A stretch of 51,268 nt of DNA from an uncultured Pelagibacteraceae bacterium (GTDB lineage Bacteria; Pseudomonadota; Alphaproteobacteria; Pelagibacterales; Pelagibacteraceae): NCBI GenBank assembly GCA_902560015.1, contig CACEKA010000007.1, positions 1-51,268 on the forward strand. The letters are read 5' to 3'. Under the pieces are notes generated by a model. The model worked only from the letters and a program-made list of their open reading frames with translations, had not been told where the DNA came from and searched no databases. Shown one piece after another: positions 25,576 to 34,238 of this stretch (position 1 is its first letter; each line of letters starts with the position of its first letter). A program made the position numbers and the translations under genes.

Positions 25576-26803
25576 ATTTTAATGATTGAATTGGATCTAA
25601 ATTAGCAGCTTTAAATGCAGGAAATATTGATACAATAGTAGTAATTAATATTGAGCAGATTGATATTAAAAATATTGAGGAAGGGTTAATTTCTGAAGGC
25701 ATAGTACTTAAAAAATAAATTTCCTCTGGAAATAAACTAATATTAAAAGTTGAACTTAAAAACTGTCTAAAATTTTCTATATATAAAGAAAAAGTAACAC
25801 CTAAAAAAATTCCAAAAATGGTAGCTGAAGTTCCAATTATTACACCAATTAAAAAAAATATTTTTATGATTGATTTATTTAAAACTCCAATTGATTTTAA
25901 AATTGCAATATCTCTAGTTTTATTCTTAACTAAAATTGTTAAACCTGAAATGATATTAAATGCAGCAACAATAATTATTAAAGATAATATTATAAACATT
26001 ACATTTCTTTCTACTTTTAATGCTGAAAATAAAGAGCTATTCATATCGGCCCATGTAAAAATAAATTCTTGATCAAAAATTTTTTGAACTATTTGCTTTT
26101 GTGATTCAATATTTTTGGGGTCCTTTAGATATATTTCTAAGTTTCTATCTTTTTGTTCAAAATCAAAAAACTCATCTAATGTATCTAAGTTAATAATAGC
26201 TATATTGTTGTCAAAATCAGCTAAACCACTATTAAAAATTGAAGTTATTTCAAAAGTTTTTTGCTTTGGCATACTTCCAATAATTGTTTCAACTCCTGAA
26301 GGTGACATAAGAGTAATTTTATCTCCTATTTTAAGATCTAAACTAAAGCTTAGTTCATTACCTATAGAAATAGAGTTTTTATTTAATTTTGATCTATTTC
26401 CTTTTAATTTATCATTTCTGATTATCGCTAAATTAGAAAATTCTTTAGTCAGATATCCTCTTAAAACTATTCCTTTTGAGGTATTATTTTTTAAAATAAT
26501 AGCTTCACCAGAGTTACTGAAAACTAAATTTTCAGAAATTGATTTTAAATTATTGTTATTTAATTTTCTTTGATCAATCCCGTTATCATCATATGATTTA
26601 ATAGTTATATGAGAGTTAAATCCTACTATCTTGTTTATTAACTCTGTCCTAAATCCATTCATCACAGACATAACAATTATTAAGACCGCAACTCCAAGAC
26701 TTATCCCTATGAAGGAAAAAATAGATATAACATTCAAAAAGCCGTCTTTTTTTCTAGCTTTTAAAAATCTAAAAGTAATTTCTTTTTCTAACGTAGAAAT
26801 CAA
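25568..26803 (-). CDS. LolC/LolE-type lipoprotein-releasing permease
   Basis: Membrane partner of LolD. It has 411 aa and the MacB/FtsX topology: one transmembrane helix near the N-terminus (VISIFSFIGISLGVAVLII), a large periplasmic domain of about 200 residues and three C-terminal helices (about 270-405). RFLKARKKDGFLNVIS at the N-terminus and FPAFKAANLDPIQSLKYE at the end are LolC/E features. Only one permease gene is present here, as in many alphaproteobacteria where a single protein may form a homodimer; whether a second copy exists cannot be told. It overlaps proS by 4 bp (ATGA). Confidence 0.9.
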   Translation of the reverse strand: MISTLEKEITFRFLKARKKDGFLNVISIFSFIGISLGVAVLIIVMSVMNGFRTELINKIVGFNSHITIKSYDDNGIDQRKLNNNNLKSISENLVFSNSGEAIILKNNTSKGIVLRGYLTKEFSNLAIIRNDKLKGNRSKLNKNSISIGNELSFSLDLKIGDKITLMSPSGVETIIGSMPKQKTFEITSIFNSGLADFDNNIAIINLDTLDEFFDFEQKDRNLEIYLKDPKNIESQKQIVQKIFDQEFIFTWADMNSSLFSALKVERNVMFIILSLIIIVAAFNIISGLTILVKNKTRDIAILKSIGVLNKSIIKIFFLIGVIIGTSATIFGIFLGVTFSLYIENFRQFLSSTFNISLFPEEIYFLSTMPSEINPSSIFLISICSILITTIVSIFPAFKAANLDPIQSLKYE

Positions 26804-28134
26804 TTGGATACTTTTTGTTTTGTTATAATTTCTATTATCTTATCTAAAGTTAAATTCTGGGTTTCTCCACCTGTTTCTTTAAATTCTAAAAGATCTCCCT
26901 CTGATTTTTTTCCAATAATAATTTGAAATGGCGCACCAATTAAATTCATTTTTTTTATTTTAGATGAATAGTTCTCATCAGTATCATCAATAATTGCATC
27001 AATATTATGTCCAATTAATACAGAATTTATATTGTTAGCTTTTTCAAGAGCTGAAATGTCATTTTTATTAATCATAGGTATTAAGGCAATGTCATAAGGA
27101 GCAACAGACAATGGCCATTTCATGATTTCATTTTTTTCATCGTATTTAGCTTCTATAATAGCACCTACTAACCTTGATACTCCTATTCCATATGACCCCA
27201 TTTTAACAAAATCTTTTTTACCGCCAGGAAGGTCTACGGCAGCATCCATTGCTTTTGAATATTTATCTCCAAAATAAAATATGTGGCCTACTTCTATACC
27301 TTTAGTAATTAATCTATTTTCTTCAGTTACCATTTTTTCAAATTCCTCTTTATTAAATTTTTCATCTGTTACAGAATAAAACTGTTCATATTTTTTTCTC
27401 ATTTGTTCGAGTGACGATTTTTCTAAATCAGTACCATCACTAGTTAAATCAAAAATTCTTTTATCAGTAAAAATTTTACTTTCACCGGTATCGGCTAAAA
27501 TTATAAATTCATGTGATAAATTTCCACCTATAGGACCTGTGTCAGCAGCCATTGGTATTGCTGTAAGAGATAATCTTTTAAATGTTCTTAAGTATGATAA
27601 AAAAAATTTATTATAAGAAAAAAAAGCATCTTCATCTGTGACATCAAATGAATATGCATCCTTCATATAAAATTCTCTACCTCTCATGATTCCAAATCGA
27701 GGTCTAATCTCATCTCTAAATTTCCATTGTATATGATAAAGAAGTTGAGGTAATGATTTATATGATTTAAACGAAGATCTAAAAATTTCAGTTACTTGTT
27801 CTTCGTTAGTTGGTCCGTAAAGCATCTCTCTATTTTGACGGTCTTTGATTCTTAGCATTTCTTCACCATAATCATCGTATCGACCACTTTCTTTCCAAAT
27901 TTCACTTGATTGAATTGTTGGCATTAAAATCTCTTGAGCTCCAATTTTATCTTGTTCCTGTCTAACAATAGACTCTATTTTTTTCATCACTTTAAATCCA
28001 AGTGGTAACCAAGAATAAATACCTGCAGAAGCTTGTTTAATCATTCCTGCTCTCAACATTAATTGATGAGACTTAATTTTTGCCTCTGAAGGAATGTTTT
28101 TTAAAATAGGGATGAATGATTTTGATAAAAGCAT
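26800..28134 (-). CDS. proS: Prolyl-tRNA synthetase, short bacterial form
   Basis: Class II aminoacyl-tRNA synthetase for proline. It has 444 aa, the short form typical of alphaproteobacteria that lacks most of the INS editing domain found in the roughly 570-aa E. coli enzyme. Motif 1 region: RAGMIKQASAGIYSWLPLGF; motif 2: WKFRDEIRPRFGIMRGREF; motif 3: MGSYGIGVSRLVGAI. A C-terminal anticodon-binding domain follows (from WPLSVAPYDIALIPM). GPTNEEQVTEIF is the usual proline-site block. It lies 1 bp after the DUF1467 gene. Confidence 0.96.
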   Translation of the reverse strand: MLLSKSFIPILKNIPSEAKIKSHQLMLRAGMIKQASAGIYSWLPLGFKVMKKIESIVRQEQDKIGAQEILMPTIQSSEIWKESGRYDDYGEEMLRIKDRQNREMLYGPTNEEQVTEIFRSSFKSYKSLPQLLYHIQWKFRDEIRPRFGIMRGREFYMKDAYSFDVTDEDAFFSYNKFFLSYLRTFKRLSLTAIPMAADTGPIGGNLSHEFIILADTGESKIFTDKRIFDLTSDGTDLEKSSLEQMRKKYEQFYSVTDEKFNKEEFEKMVTEENRLITKGIEVGHIFYFGDKYSKAMDAAVDLPGGKKDFVKMGSYGIGVSRLVGAIIEAKYDEKNEIMKWPLSVAPYDIALIPMINKNDISALEKANNINSVLIGHNIDAIIDDTDENYSSKIKKMNLIGAPFQIIIGKKSEGDLLEFKETGGETQNLTLDKIIEIITKQKVSN

Positions 28135-28135
28135 T

Positions 28136-28381
28136 TTAATTAATAATATTTCTTAAATTTAAATATTCAAATTTTATTAATAGATAAATTAATATAAAAA
28201 CAATAGTGGTGATTCCTGTACAATATAGGAATTTCTTTAGCATTTTTGGGTTTTCGGGAGACCCTGGGTCCTCACCATCGACTTTTACTGTTTTTGTTCT
28301 ATTTACATCAATTGGTAAGATAGCAAAAAAAATAATCCACCATATAATTATGTAGATTATTGCTAAACCTGTGATGCTCAT
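28136..28381 (-). CDS. DUF1467 family small membrane protein
   Basis: 81 aa with two transmembrane helices, about 3-25 (GLAIIYIIIWWIIFFAILPI) and 49-70 (FLYCTGITTIVFILIYLLI), joined by a charged loop with the family text RTKTVKVDGEDPGSP. The function of this family is unknown. It sits between rnj and proS, the position at which DUF1467 genes are found across alphaproteobacteria. Its start overlaps the rnj stop by 1 nt, so it is made from the same transcript. Confidence 0.9.
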   Translation of the reverse strand: MSITGLAIIYIIIWWIIFFAILPIDVNRTKTVKVDGEDPGSPENPKMLKKFLYCTGITTIVFILIYLLIKFEYLNLRNIIN

Positions 28382-30036
28382 TAAATTCTTATTAAGTTAA
28401 TATTTGTAAAAGGTTTTTTTCCAGTCTTTTCTTTTGAAAATTTTCTACAAGCAATCTTAAGAGCGTCTATTAAATTATGTTCTTGTTGCTTACTACCTAA
28501 TTTAAATGTTCTAGTGATTTCCTCAATTGCGTCTTCTAATCCATAAACAAATTCATCTGTATCCTCGACTGGTATACCTCTGAAACTTAACACTGGTCTT
28601 TTATGTATATTGCCTTTCGGAGTGATTAATACAGTAGCCTCAATATAACCATTAGCACTTAAATTTTTTCTGTCTTTAATTGATTGAGCATCTTCTACTA
28701 CACTAAGATTGCCATCCACGTAAAGCCTACCGCTAGGTGCTTTGTCATACACTTCAGGTTTTCCAGGATATAGTTTAACAATATCGCCATTTTCTACCTG
28801 AACAGGATTTGGTACATTCATCTCTTTTGCAAATTTCATATGTTCAATCATATGACGGTGTTCTCCATGAACAGGTATAACACACTTTGGATTTACCCAT
28901 TCATACATTTCTCTTAAATCATCTCTATTTGGGTGACCAGACACATGAACAAATTCATTTTCTTCAGATATAACTTCAATTCCATCTTTAACTAATTGAT
29001 TTTGCAAATTATATAATTTTTTTTCATTACCAGGAATAATTTTAGATGAAAATATAACAGTGTCATCTTTTTCAATAAATACATCTGGGTGAGTATATTT
29101 AGCTATTCTCATTAAAGCAGCCATCGGTTCACCTTGACTACCTGTGCAAAGATAAACAATCTTTTCTCTTGCAATATTTTTTGCTTCACGAGGATCTATC
29201 GGTTCAATAACGTCTTTCAAATAACCACATTGTTTTGCTGCTTTAAATATTCTGTGCATTGATCTTCCAACTAAAGATATTTGTCGGCCTGTTTTTTCTG
29301 CACAATAAAAAGCTGTTTCTAGTCTAGCGACATTAGAAGCAAAAGAAGCGATAATAATTCTTTTTTTTAAACTGCTCATGATATTTAACATGCTTTTTCT
29401 TACATCTAATTCAGACCCTGCTTTACCCAAACTAAAAACATTAGTAGAGTCACAAATCATTGCTAGAACACCATCGTTACCTATTTCTTTCAATCTATTA
29501 GAATTAATATTTCCACCTATTAAAGGTTCTGGATCAATTTTCCAATCACCAGTATGCAAAATTACACCAGCGGGTGTTTCTATTCTTAATCCATTTGGTT
29601 CTAAAATCGAGTGAGTTAATGTTATGTATTCAATTTTAAATGGATCTAAATCCACTATTCCATTTAATTGAACTATCTTTAGGTATTTTGTTATATCAAT
29701 GTGTTTTTCTCTAAATTTTTCTTTAATCAAAACTGCCGTAAATGGAGTTGCAAATATTTTACATTCCAACTGCGGCCAAAGATGAGCTATAGCTCCTATA
29801 TGATCTTCGTGAGCATGAGTTAAAATAATTCCTAATAAATCATCTTTTTTATCAACAATAAATCCTGGATCAGGATAAATTAAATCAATACCTGGTAATG
29901 TATCATCGGCAAAGGTAACACCTATATCAACCATAATCCATTTATGTTCTCCTGGCTTACCATAAGCGAACAAATTCATGTTCATGCCTATTTCACCAGA
30001 TCCACCTAGTGGACAAAATAATAATTCATCTTTCAT
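28381..30036 (-). CDS. rnj: Ribonuclease J
   Basis: Metallo-beta-lactamase-fold RNase with 5' exonuclease and endonuclease activity in RNA decay and rRNA maturation; characterised in alphaproteobacteria such as Sinorhizobium. It has 551 aa. The N-terminus FCPLGGSGEIGMNMNLF is typical. Zinc ligands are in THAHEDHIGA, LHTGDWKID and later in VSGHPNRDDL and PVHGEHRHM; the beta-CASP domain lies about 215-340 (CTGSQGEPM). The C-terminal domain is present. It is directly followed by DUF1467 and preceded by coaX with a 1 bp gap. Confidence 0.95.
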   Translation of the reverse strand: MKDELLFCPLGGSGEIGMNMNLFAYGKPGEHKWIMVDIGVTFADDTLPGIDLIYPDPGFIVDKKDDLLGIILTHAHEDHIGAIAHLWPQLECKIFATPFTAVLIKEKFREKHIDITKYLKIVQLNGIVDLDPFKIEYITLTHSILEPNGLRIETPAGVILHTGDWKIDPEPLIGGNINSNRLKEIGNDGVLAMICDSTNVFSLGKAGSELDVRKSMLNIMSSLKKRIIIASFASNVARLETAFYCAEKTGRQISLVGRSMHRIFKAAKQCGYLKDVIEPIDPREAKNIAREKIVYLCTGSQGEPMAALMRIAKYTHPDVFIEKDDTVIFSSKIIPGNEKKLYNLQNQLVKDGIEVISEENEFVHVSGHPNRDDLREMYEWVNPKCVIPVHGEHRHMIEHMKFAKEMNVPNPVQVENGDIVKLYPGKPEVYDKAPSGRLYVDGNLSVVEDAQSIKDRKNLSANGYIEATVLITPKGNIHKRPVLSFRGIPVEDTDEFVYGLEDAIEEITRTFKLGSKQQEHNLIDALKIACRKFSKEKTGKKPFTNINLIRI

Positions 30037-30037
30037 T

Positions 30038-30784
30038 TTATTTAATTAATTTTGAAATCTTAATGAGACCAATAATTGTGATATCTTTATTATGACTAAC
30101 TTTCGTTTTTATTGAATTTTTAAATAAATTAGAAAACCCTCCAGTAATTATTACTTTAAAAGACTTTCTAGTTTCTTTCTTAATTAAATAAATGATATTG
30201 TCAATTAAACCTGCATATCCCCAAAAAAATCCTGACCTAACAGCTGATATTGTGTCTTTACCAATAACATTTTTAATACTTTTTAAATCAATTTTTGGAA
30301 TAAGTGTGGCCCTGTCAGAGAGAGTATTTAGAGACAATTGTACACCAGGAGCAATAATACCACCATAATAAGTATCTTTTATCAAAACATCAAAAGTTGT
30401 TGCTGTTCCGAAATCTAAAATAATATAATTATCTTTATTATTCATTAAACCGATAGCATTAGTAATTCTGTCGGATCCAACTTGTTTATAATTAACTTTA
30501 ATTTTTAGCAAAGATTTTAAATTCAAATTTTTAACTTCGTAACATTTGACTTTAGTTTTTTTGGATAAAAATTTCTTAATCAAATTAAAAGAATTTGGCA
30601 CAACGCTACAAAAAAGAATCTTTTTAATCTTTTCAAAATCAATATTAAAATCATTAAAAACTTTATTTAATTTAATTTGATTAATATTTTTAGATGGAAA
30701 AAATGTTTTTTTTATTATTTTATTATTTAAAGAAACTATAAAAATTTTAGTCTCGGTATTTCCTATGTCGCCTAATATATACAT
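30038..30784 (-). CDS. coaX: Type III pantothenate kinase
   Basis: First step of coenzyme A synthesis. From the ATG at 30784 the protein is 248 aa and begins MYILGDIGNTETKIF, the PHOSPHATE 1 motif (DxGNT) right at the N-terminus as in the family. GSDRITNAIG, ILDFGTATTFDVL and GGIIAPGVQLSLNTLSDRA are the other type III blocks, and ITGGFS is near the end. An ATG at 30808 in the same frame would add eight residues and overlap birA; the shorter start leaves a 4 bp gap and fits the family better. The neighbourhood birA-coaX-rnj is conserved in alphaproteobacteria. Confidence 0.93.
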   Translation of the reverse strand: MYILGDIGNTETKIFIVSLNNKIIKKTFFPSKNINQIKLNKVFNDFNIDFEKIKKILFCSVVPNSFNLIKKFLSKKTKVKCYEVKNLNLKSLLKIKVNYKQVGSDRITNAIGLMNNKDNYIILDFGTATTFDVLIKDTYYGGIIAPGVQLSLNTLSDRATLIPKIDLKSIKNVIGKDTISAVRSGFFWGYAGLIDNIIYLIKKETRKSFKVIITGGFSNLFKNSIKTKVSHNKDITIIGLIKISKLIK

Positions 30785-30788
30785 ATAT

Positions 30789-31337
30789 TTAACTAAATTT
30801 ATTACCAATTTTATACATTTTTGTTAAATGTTTTTCAAAAATTTCTTTTAATTGATTTTCAAATTTTGATTTATTGATATGATTATTTGTTAACTCAAAT
30901 AAATTTGTAGTTGGATAATCTTTAATTTTAGGACTTTTGATTAAATTGATACCAATACCAATTATTAAAAATTTTTTATCAGATATAGAAATAATTTCTT
31001 GCAATATTCCACTTATCTTTTTTTTGTTAATCAGTAAATCATTTGGTTTTTTAAATGTAATATTTTTTTTATAATATTTATTTAAAATTCTTTTAACTAA
31101 TAGACAATTAATCTCAGTGTGAGAATTTAAAGAAATATTCAAATTTTTTAATTCATGGAAAAAACTTACAAATAAATTGCCTTTATAAGAAAACCATTTA
31201 TTTCCTCGTTGACCTTTACCGCCAGTTTGAACATCTGATACGATCATACCAAATTTTAAGTTTGAATTTTTAATAATTCTAATAGCTGTATTATTTGTAC
31301 TTTTAACTTTTTTAAATTTAAACTTTTTAAATTTCAT
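30789..31337 (-). CDS. birA: Biotin-[acetyl-CoA carboxylase] ligase
   Basis: Attaches biotin to the carrier domain of acetyl-CoA carboxylase. It has 182 aa and only the catalytic domain; the N-terminal DNA-binding helix-turn-helix of E. coli BirA is absent, so it is an enzyme only, not a repressor. The N-terminus KFKKVKSTNNTAIRII holds the STN motif, GGKGQRGNKWFSYKGNLF is the biotinyl-AMP loop (usually GRGRxGRxW), and FKKPNDLLINKKKISGIL replaces the common KWPND with KKPND. It shares 1 nt with the nuoN stop. Confidence 0.91.
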   Translation of the reverse strand: MKFKKFKFKKVKSTNNTAIRIIKNSNLKFGMIVSDVQTGGKGQRGNKWFSYKGNLFVSFFHELKNLNISLNSHTEINCLLVKRILNKYYKKNITFKKPNDLLINKKKISGILQEIISISDKKFLIIGIGINLIKSPKIKDYPTTNLFELTNNHINKSKFENQLKEIFEKHLTKMYKIGNKFS

Positions 31338-32755
31338 TAAATAATATTAATTCTTGATACTACATCAATCAATTGACTTGGAAAAATGAAGTATAATAGA
31401 ATTAATATCGTCGAAAATGTCAAAGACAATTTTAACCAAAGACTATGATCTTCGTCATATTTGTCTTTTTCTTTATCAAAATAAATTATCTTAATAATTC
31501 TTAAATAATAAAAAGCAGCTATGACTGTAGATAATAAGCCTACAATTGCTAAGAAATACATTGATTGCTCAATGACTGCTTTAAAAATATAAAATTTTGC
31601 AAAAAAACCAGCAAGCGGAGGAATGCCAGCTAAAGAAAATAATATTACTAATAAAGATAAAGATAATAAAGGGTGGTTTTTAGATAACCCTGAAAGATCA
31701 TCAATATCCTCATAATATTGATTGTTTCTTTTTAACATTAGCAAACACGAAAATAGCGCTAAATTCATAATGATATAAATTGATATATATATTATCGAAC
31801 TTTGAATTCCTTCATTGGAACCTGTGGCTAATCCCGCCAAAGTGTAACCTATATGACCAATAGAGCTATAAGCAATTAGTCTCTTAATATTAGTTTGACC
31901 AATGGCGGCTATAGCACCAAAAAGCATCGATGCTATTGATAGAAAAACTATTATCATCTGCCATTGATCTATTAAATTTAAAAAAGGCACATATAAATAT
32001 CTAATAAATACTGTTAATGCTGCAATTTTAGGAACCATTGTAAAAAATAATGTAACAGAAGTTGGAGATCCCTCATAAACATCTGGAGCCCACATATGAA
32101 ATGGTACTGCAGAAATTTTAAATGCTAGTCCTACTAAAATAAAAACAATTCCAAAAGTTAAAACATATTCATTCGAATTTAACTGAGATGAAATTATATC
32201 AAAATTTGTTGAACCTGAAAAACCATAAATCAGAGAACAGCCATATAAAAGTAAACCTGATGATAAAGCGCTTAGTACAAAATATTTTAAACCAGCTTCA
32301 GATGATTTTAATTGATCTCTATTAAATGTTGCTAAAACATATAATGCTAATGATTGCAACTCAAGACCCATATAAAACACCATCAAGTCATTAGAACTTA
32401 TCATAACCATCATCCCTAAAACGGAACTCAGTATTAAAATTGGGTATTCAATCTTAAAAATTTTGAACGTTTTAAGATAATTTGATGAAATTATTAAAAC
32501 AAGGAAAGCTCCTAAAAGGGTAATGATTTTCATTAATGAAGCCATATAGTCAATTACAACACTATCATTAAATAAAGTTATTCGATTAACAGTAAAAGTT
32601 TCATTAAGAGTAATAACTGCTGTAATTAAAAGTGTTAATAAAGAAGCATTGAATATTAATTTTGAACTATTTTTAATAAAAACACCCAAAATTAACAAAA
32701 ACATAATTGAAAGAGAGATAAAAATTTCAGGTAATAGTAAGTTTAAGTTTTCCAT
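31337..32755 (-). CDS. nuoN: NADH-quinone oxidoreductase subunit N
   Basis: Antiporter-like proton-pumping subunit of the complex I membrane arm. It has 472 aa with about 14 hydrophobic helices. The buried Glu is in YMGLELQSLALYVLA, and later blocks KFFVLSALSSGLLLYG-like, FHMWAPDVYEGSPTSVT and LIAYSSIGHIGYTLAG are those of proton-conducting MrpA/D-type subunits (PF00361). It is the last nuo gene, with 1 bp between nuoM and nuoN, and transcription probably continues into birA. Confidence 0.96.
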   Translation of the reverse strand: MENLNLLLPEIFISLSIMFLLILGVFIKNSSKLIFNASLLTLLITAVITLNETFTVNRITLFNDSVVIDYMASLMKIITLLGAFLVLIISSNYLKTFKIFKIEYPILILSSVLGMMVMISSNDLMVFYMGLELQSLALYVLATFNRDQLKSSEAGLKYFVLSALSSGLLLYGCSLIYGFSGSTNFDIISSQLNSNEYVLTFGIVFILVGLAFKISAVPFHMWAPDVYEGSPTSVTLFFTMVPKIAALTVFIRYLYVPFLNLIDQWQMIIVFLSIASMLFGAIAAIGQTNIKRLIAYSSIGHIGYTLAGLATGSNEGIQSSIIYISIYIIMNLALFSCLLMLKRNNQYYEDIDDLSGLSKNHPLLSLSLLVILFSLAGIPPLAGFFAKFYIFKAVIEQSMYFLAIVGLLSTVIAAFYYLRIIKIIYFDKEKDKYDEDHSLWLKLSLTFSTILILLYFIFPSQLIDVVSRINII

Positions 32756-32756
32756 T

Positions 32757-34238
32757 TTAATTTTTAGTTAAATTTAAGTTGTACATATCTATTAAATCGT
32801 TAACTGAAACCTCTATTGTGTTAATTAGTGGATCTGGATAAAAACCAAAAAACAATGTTGGTATAGCCAGACAACTTAATATAAAATACTCAGATCTATC
32901 TAAATCAATCATCTTTTTTAAGTCAGAATTAATTAATTTTCCAAAAACGACTCTTTTATATAGCCATAGCATATAGGCAGCTCCAAGAATTACACCTAAG
33001 CTAGCTAAAACTGCCACTAAAAAGTTATCTTTGAACGCACCCATTAAAATTAAAAATTCACCAATAAAACCACTTGTTCCTGGTAATCCAAGTGCTGCAA
33101 GAGTAAATAACATAAATAAAATTGAGTATTTTGGAATGATTGTTACTATGCCACCATAGCTGCTAATCATTCTTGAATGCATTCGATCGTAAACTACACC
33201 AACACACAAGAACAATGCAGCAGAAACTAAACCGTGACTAATCATTTGAATTATGCTCCCTTCAATGCCTTGCTGTTGAAGAGTAAATATTCCTAAAGTT
33301 ACAAAACCCATATGTGCTACAGATGAATAGGCAATCAGCTTTTTCATATCTTCTTGCATTAAGGCAATTAGTGAAGTGAGAATTATTGCAATTATGCTCA
33401 AAGTGTAAATTAAAGGTGTAAAAATTTCTGATGCAATTGGAAAAAGTCCTAATGAAAATCTTATAAATCCGTATCCAGCCATTTTAAGTAAGATTGCAGC
33501 TAATAAAACTGATCCAGCAGTGGGTGCCTCAACGTGAGCATCTGGTAACCAAGTATGAACTGGCCACATAGGTGTTTTAACAGCAAATGAACTAAAAAAG
33601 GCTAGCCATAATAAATTTTGATACTTTGCGTCAATACCAAGTTCATAGAGTTTAATTATATCTGTTGTTCCAGAAATCCAATAAATTGAAATAATTGCAA
33701 CTAACATTAATACAGAGCCAAGTAGTGTGTATAAAAAGAATTTAAATGCCGAATATACTCTTCTAGGTCCACCCCAAATACCAATAATTAAAAACATTGG
33801 AATTAATCCAGCTTCAAAAAATAAATAGAAAACAACTAAATCAAGAGCACAAAATACTCCTATCATGAAACTTTCCATAATTAAAATTGCTATTAAAAAA
33901 TCTCTTAATTTAGACTTAACTGAATTATTAACTGAAATGATACATAAAGGAGTTATAAATGTTGTTAATATGACAAACAAAATTGAAATTCCATCCACTC
34001 CTACTTTGTAATTAATAAACCCTTCAATCCATGTTCTATCCTCAATAAATTGAAAATTAGATGTTGATTGATCAAAAGAGATCCACAAATAAATAGAAAT
34101 TAAAAAATTAACAACTGATGTGAATAAAGAAACATATTTAGCTGTTAAATTATTTCCATCTTTATCTTTGGTAAAAAATAAAAAAAGTGCACCGACAGTA
34201 GGAAGTAGAATTAAAGATGATAGAATTGGAAAGTTCAT
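32757..34238 (-). CDS. nuoM: NADH-quinone oxidoreductase subunit M
   Basis: Second antiporter-like proton channel of complex I. It has 493 aa and about 14 helices. The key Glu is in YLFFEAGLIPMFLIIGIWGG, followed by TPMWPVHTWLPDAHVEAPT with the conserved discontinuous helix and LIAYSSVAHMGFVTLG with the central Lys. TSGFIGEFLILMG is in helix 12. It overlaps the nuoL stop by 1 nt. Confidence 0.97.
   Translation of the reverse strand: MNFPILSSLILLPTVGALFLFFTKDKDGNNLTAKYVSLFTSVVNFLISIYLWISFDQSTSNFQFIEDRTWIEGFINYKVGVDGISILFVILTTFITPLCIISVNNSVKSKLRDFLIAILIMESFMIGVFCALDLVVFYLFFEAGLIPMFLIIGIWGGPRRVYSAFKFFLYTLLGSVLMLVAIISIYWISGTTDIIKLYELGIDAKYQNLLWLAFFSSFAVKTPMWPVHTWLPDAHVEAPTAGSVLLAAILLKMAGYGFIRFSLGLFPIASEIFTPLIYTLSIIAIILTSLIALMQEDMKKLIAYSSVAHMGFVTLGIFTLQQQGIEGSIIQMISHGLVSAALFLCVGVVYDRMHSRMISSYGGIVTIIPKYSILFMLFTLAALGLPGTSGFIGEFLILMGAFKDNFLVAVLASLGVILGAAYMLWLYKRVVFGKLINSDLKKMIDLDRSEYFILSCLAIPTLFFGFYPDPLINTIEVSVNDLIDMYNLNLTKN

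Noticed and set aside
26115..26573. 152-codon + strand frame inside the LolC/E-type permease
   Set aside because: It is an opposite-strand shadow; the - strand gene has full family features and the + frame shows none.
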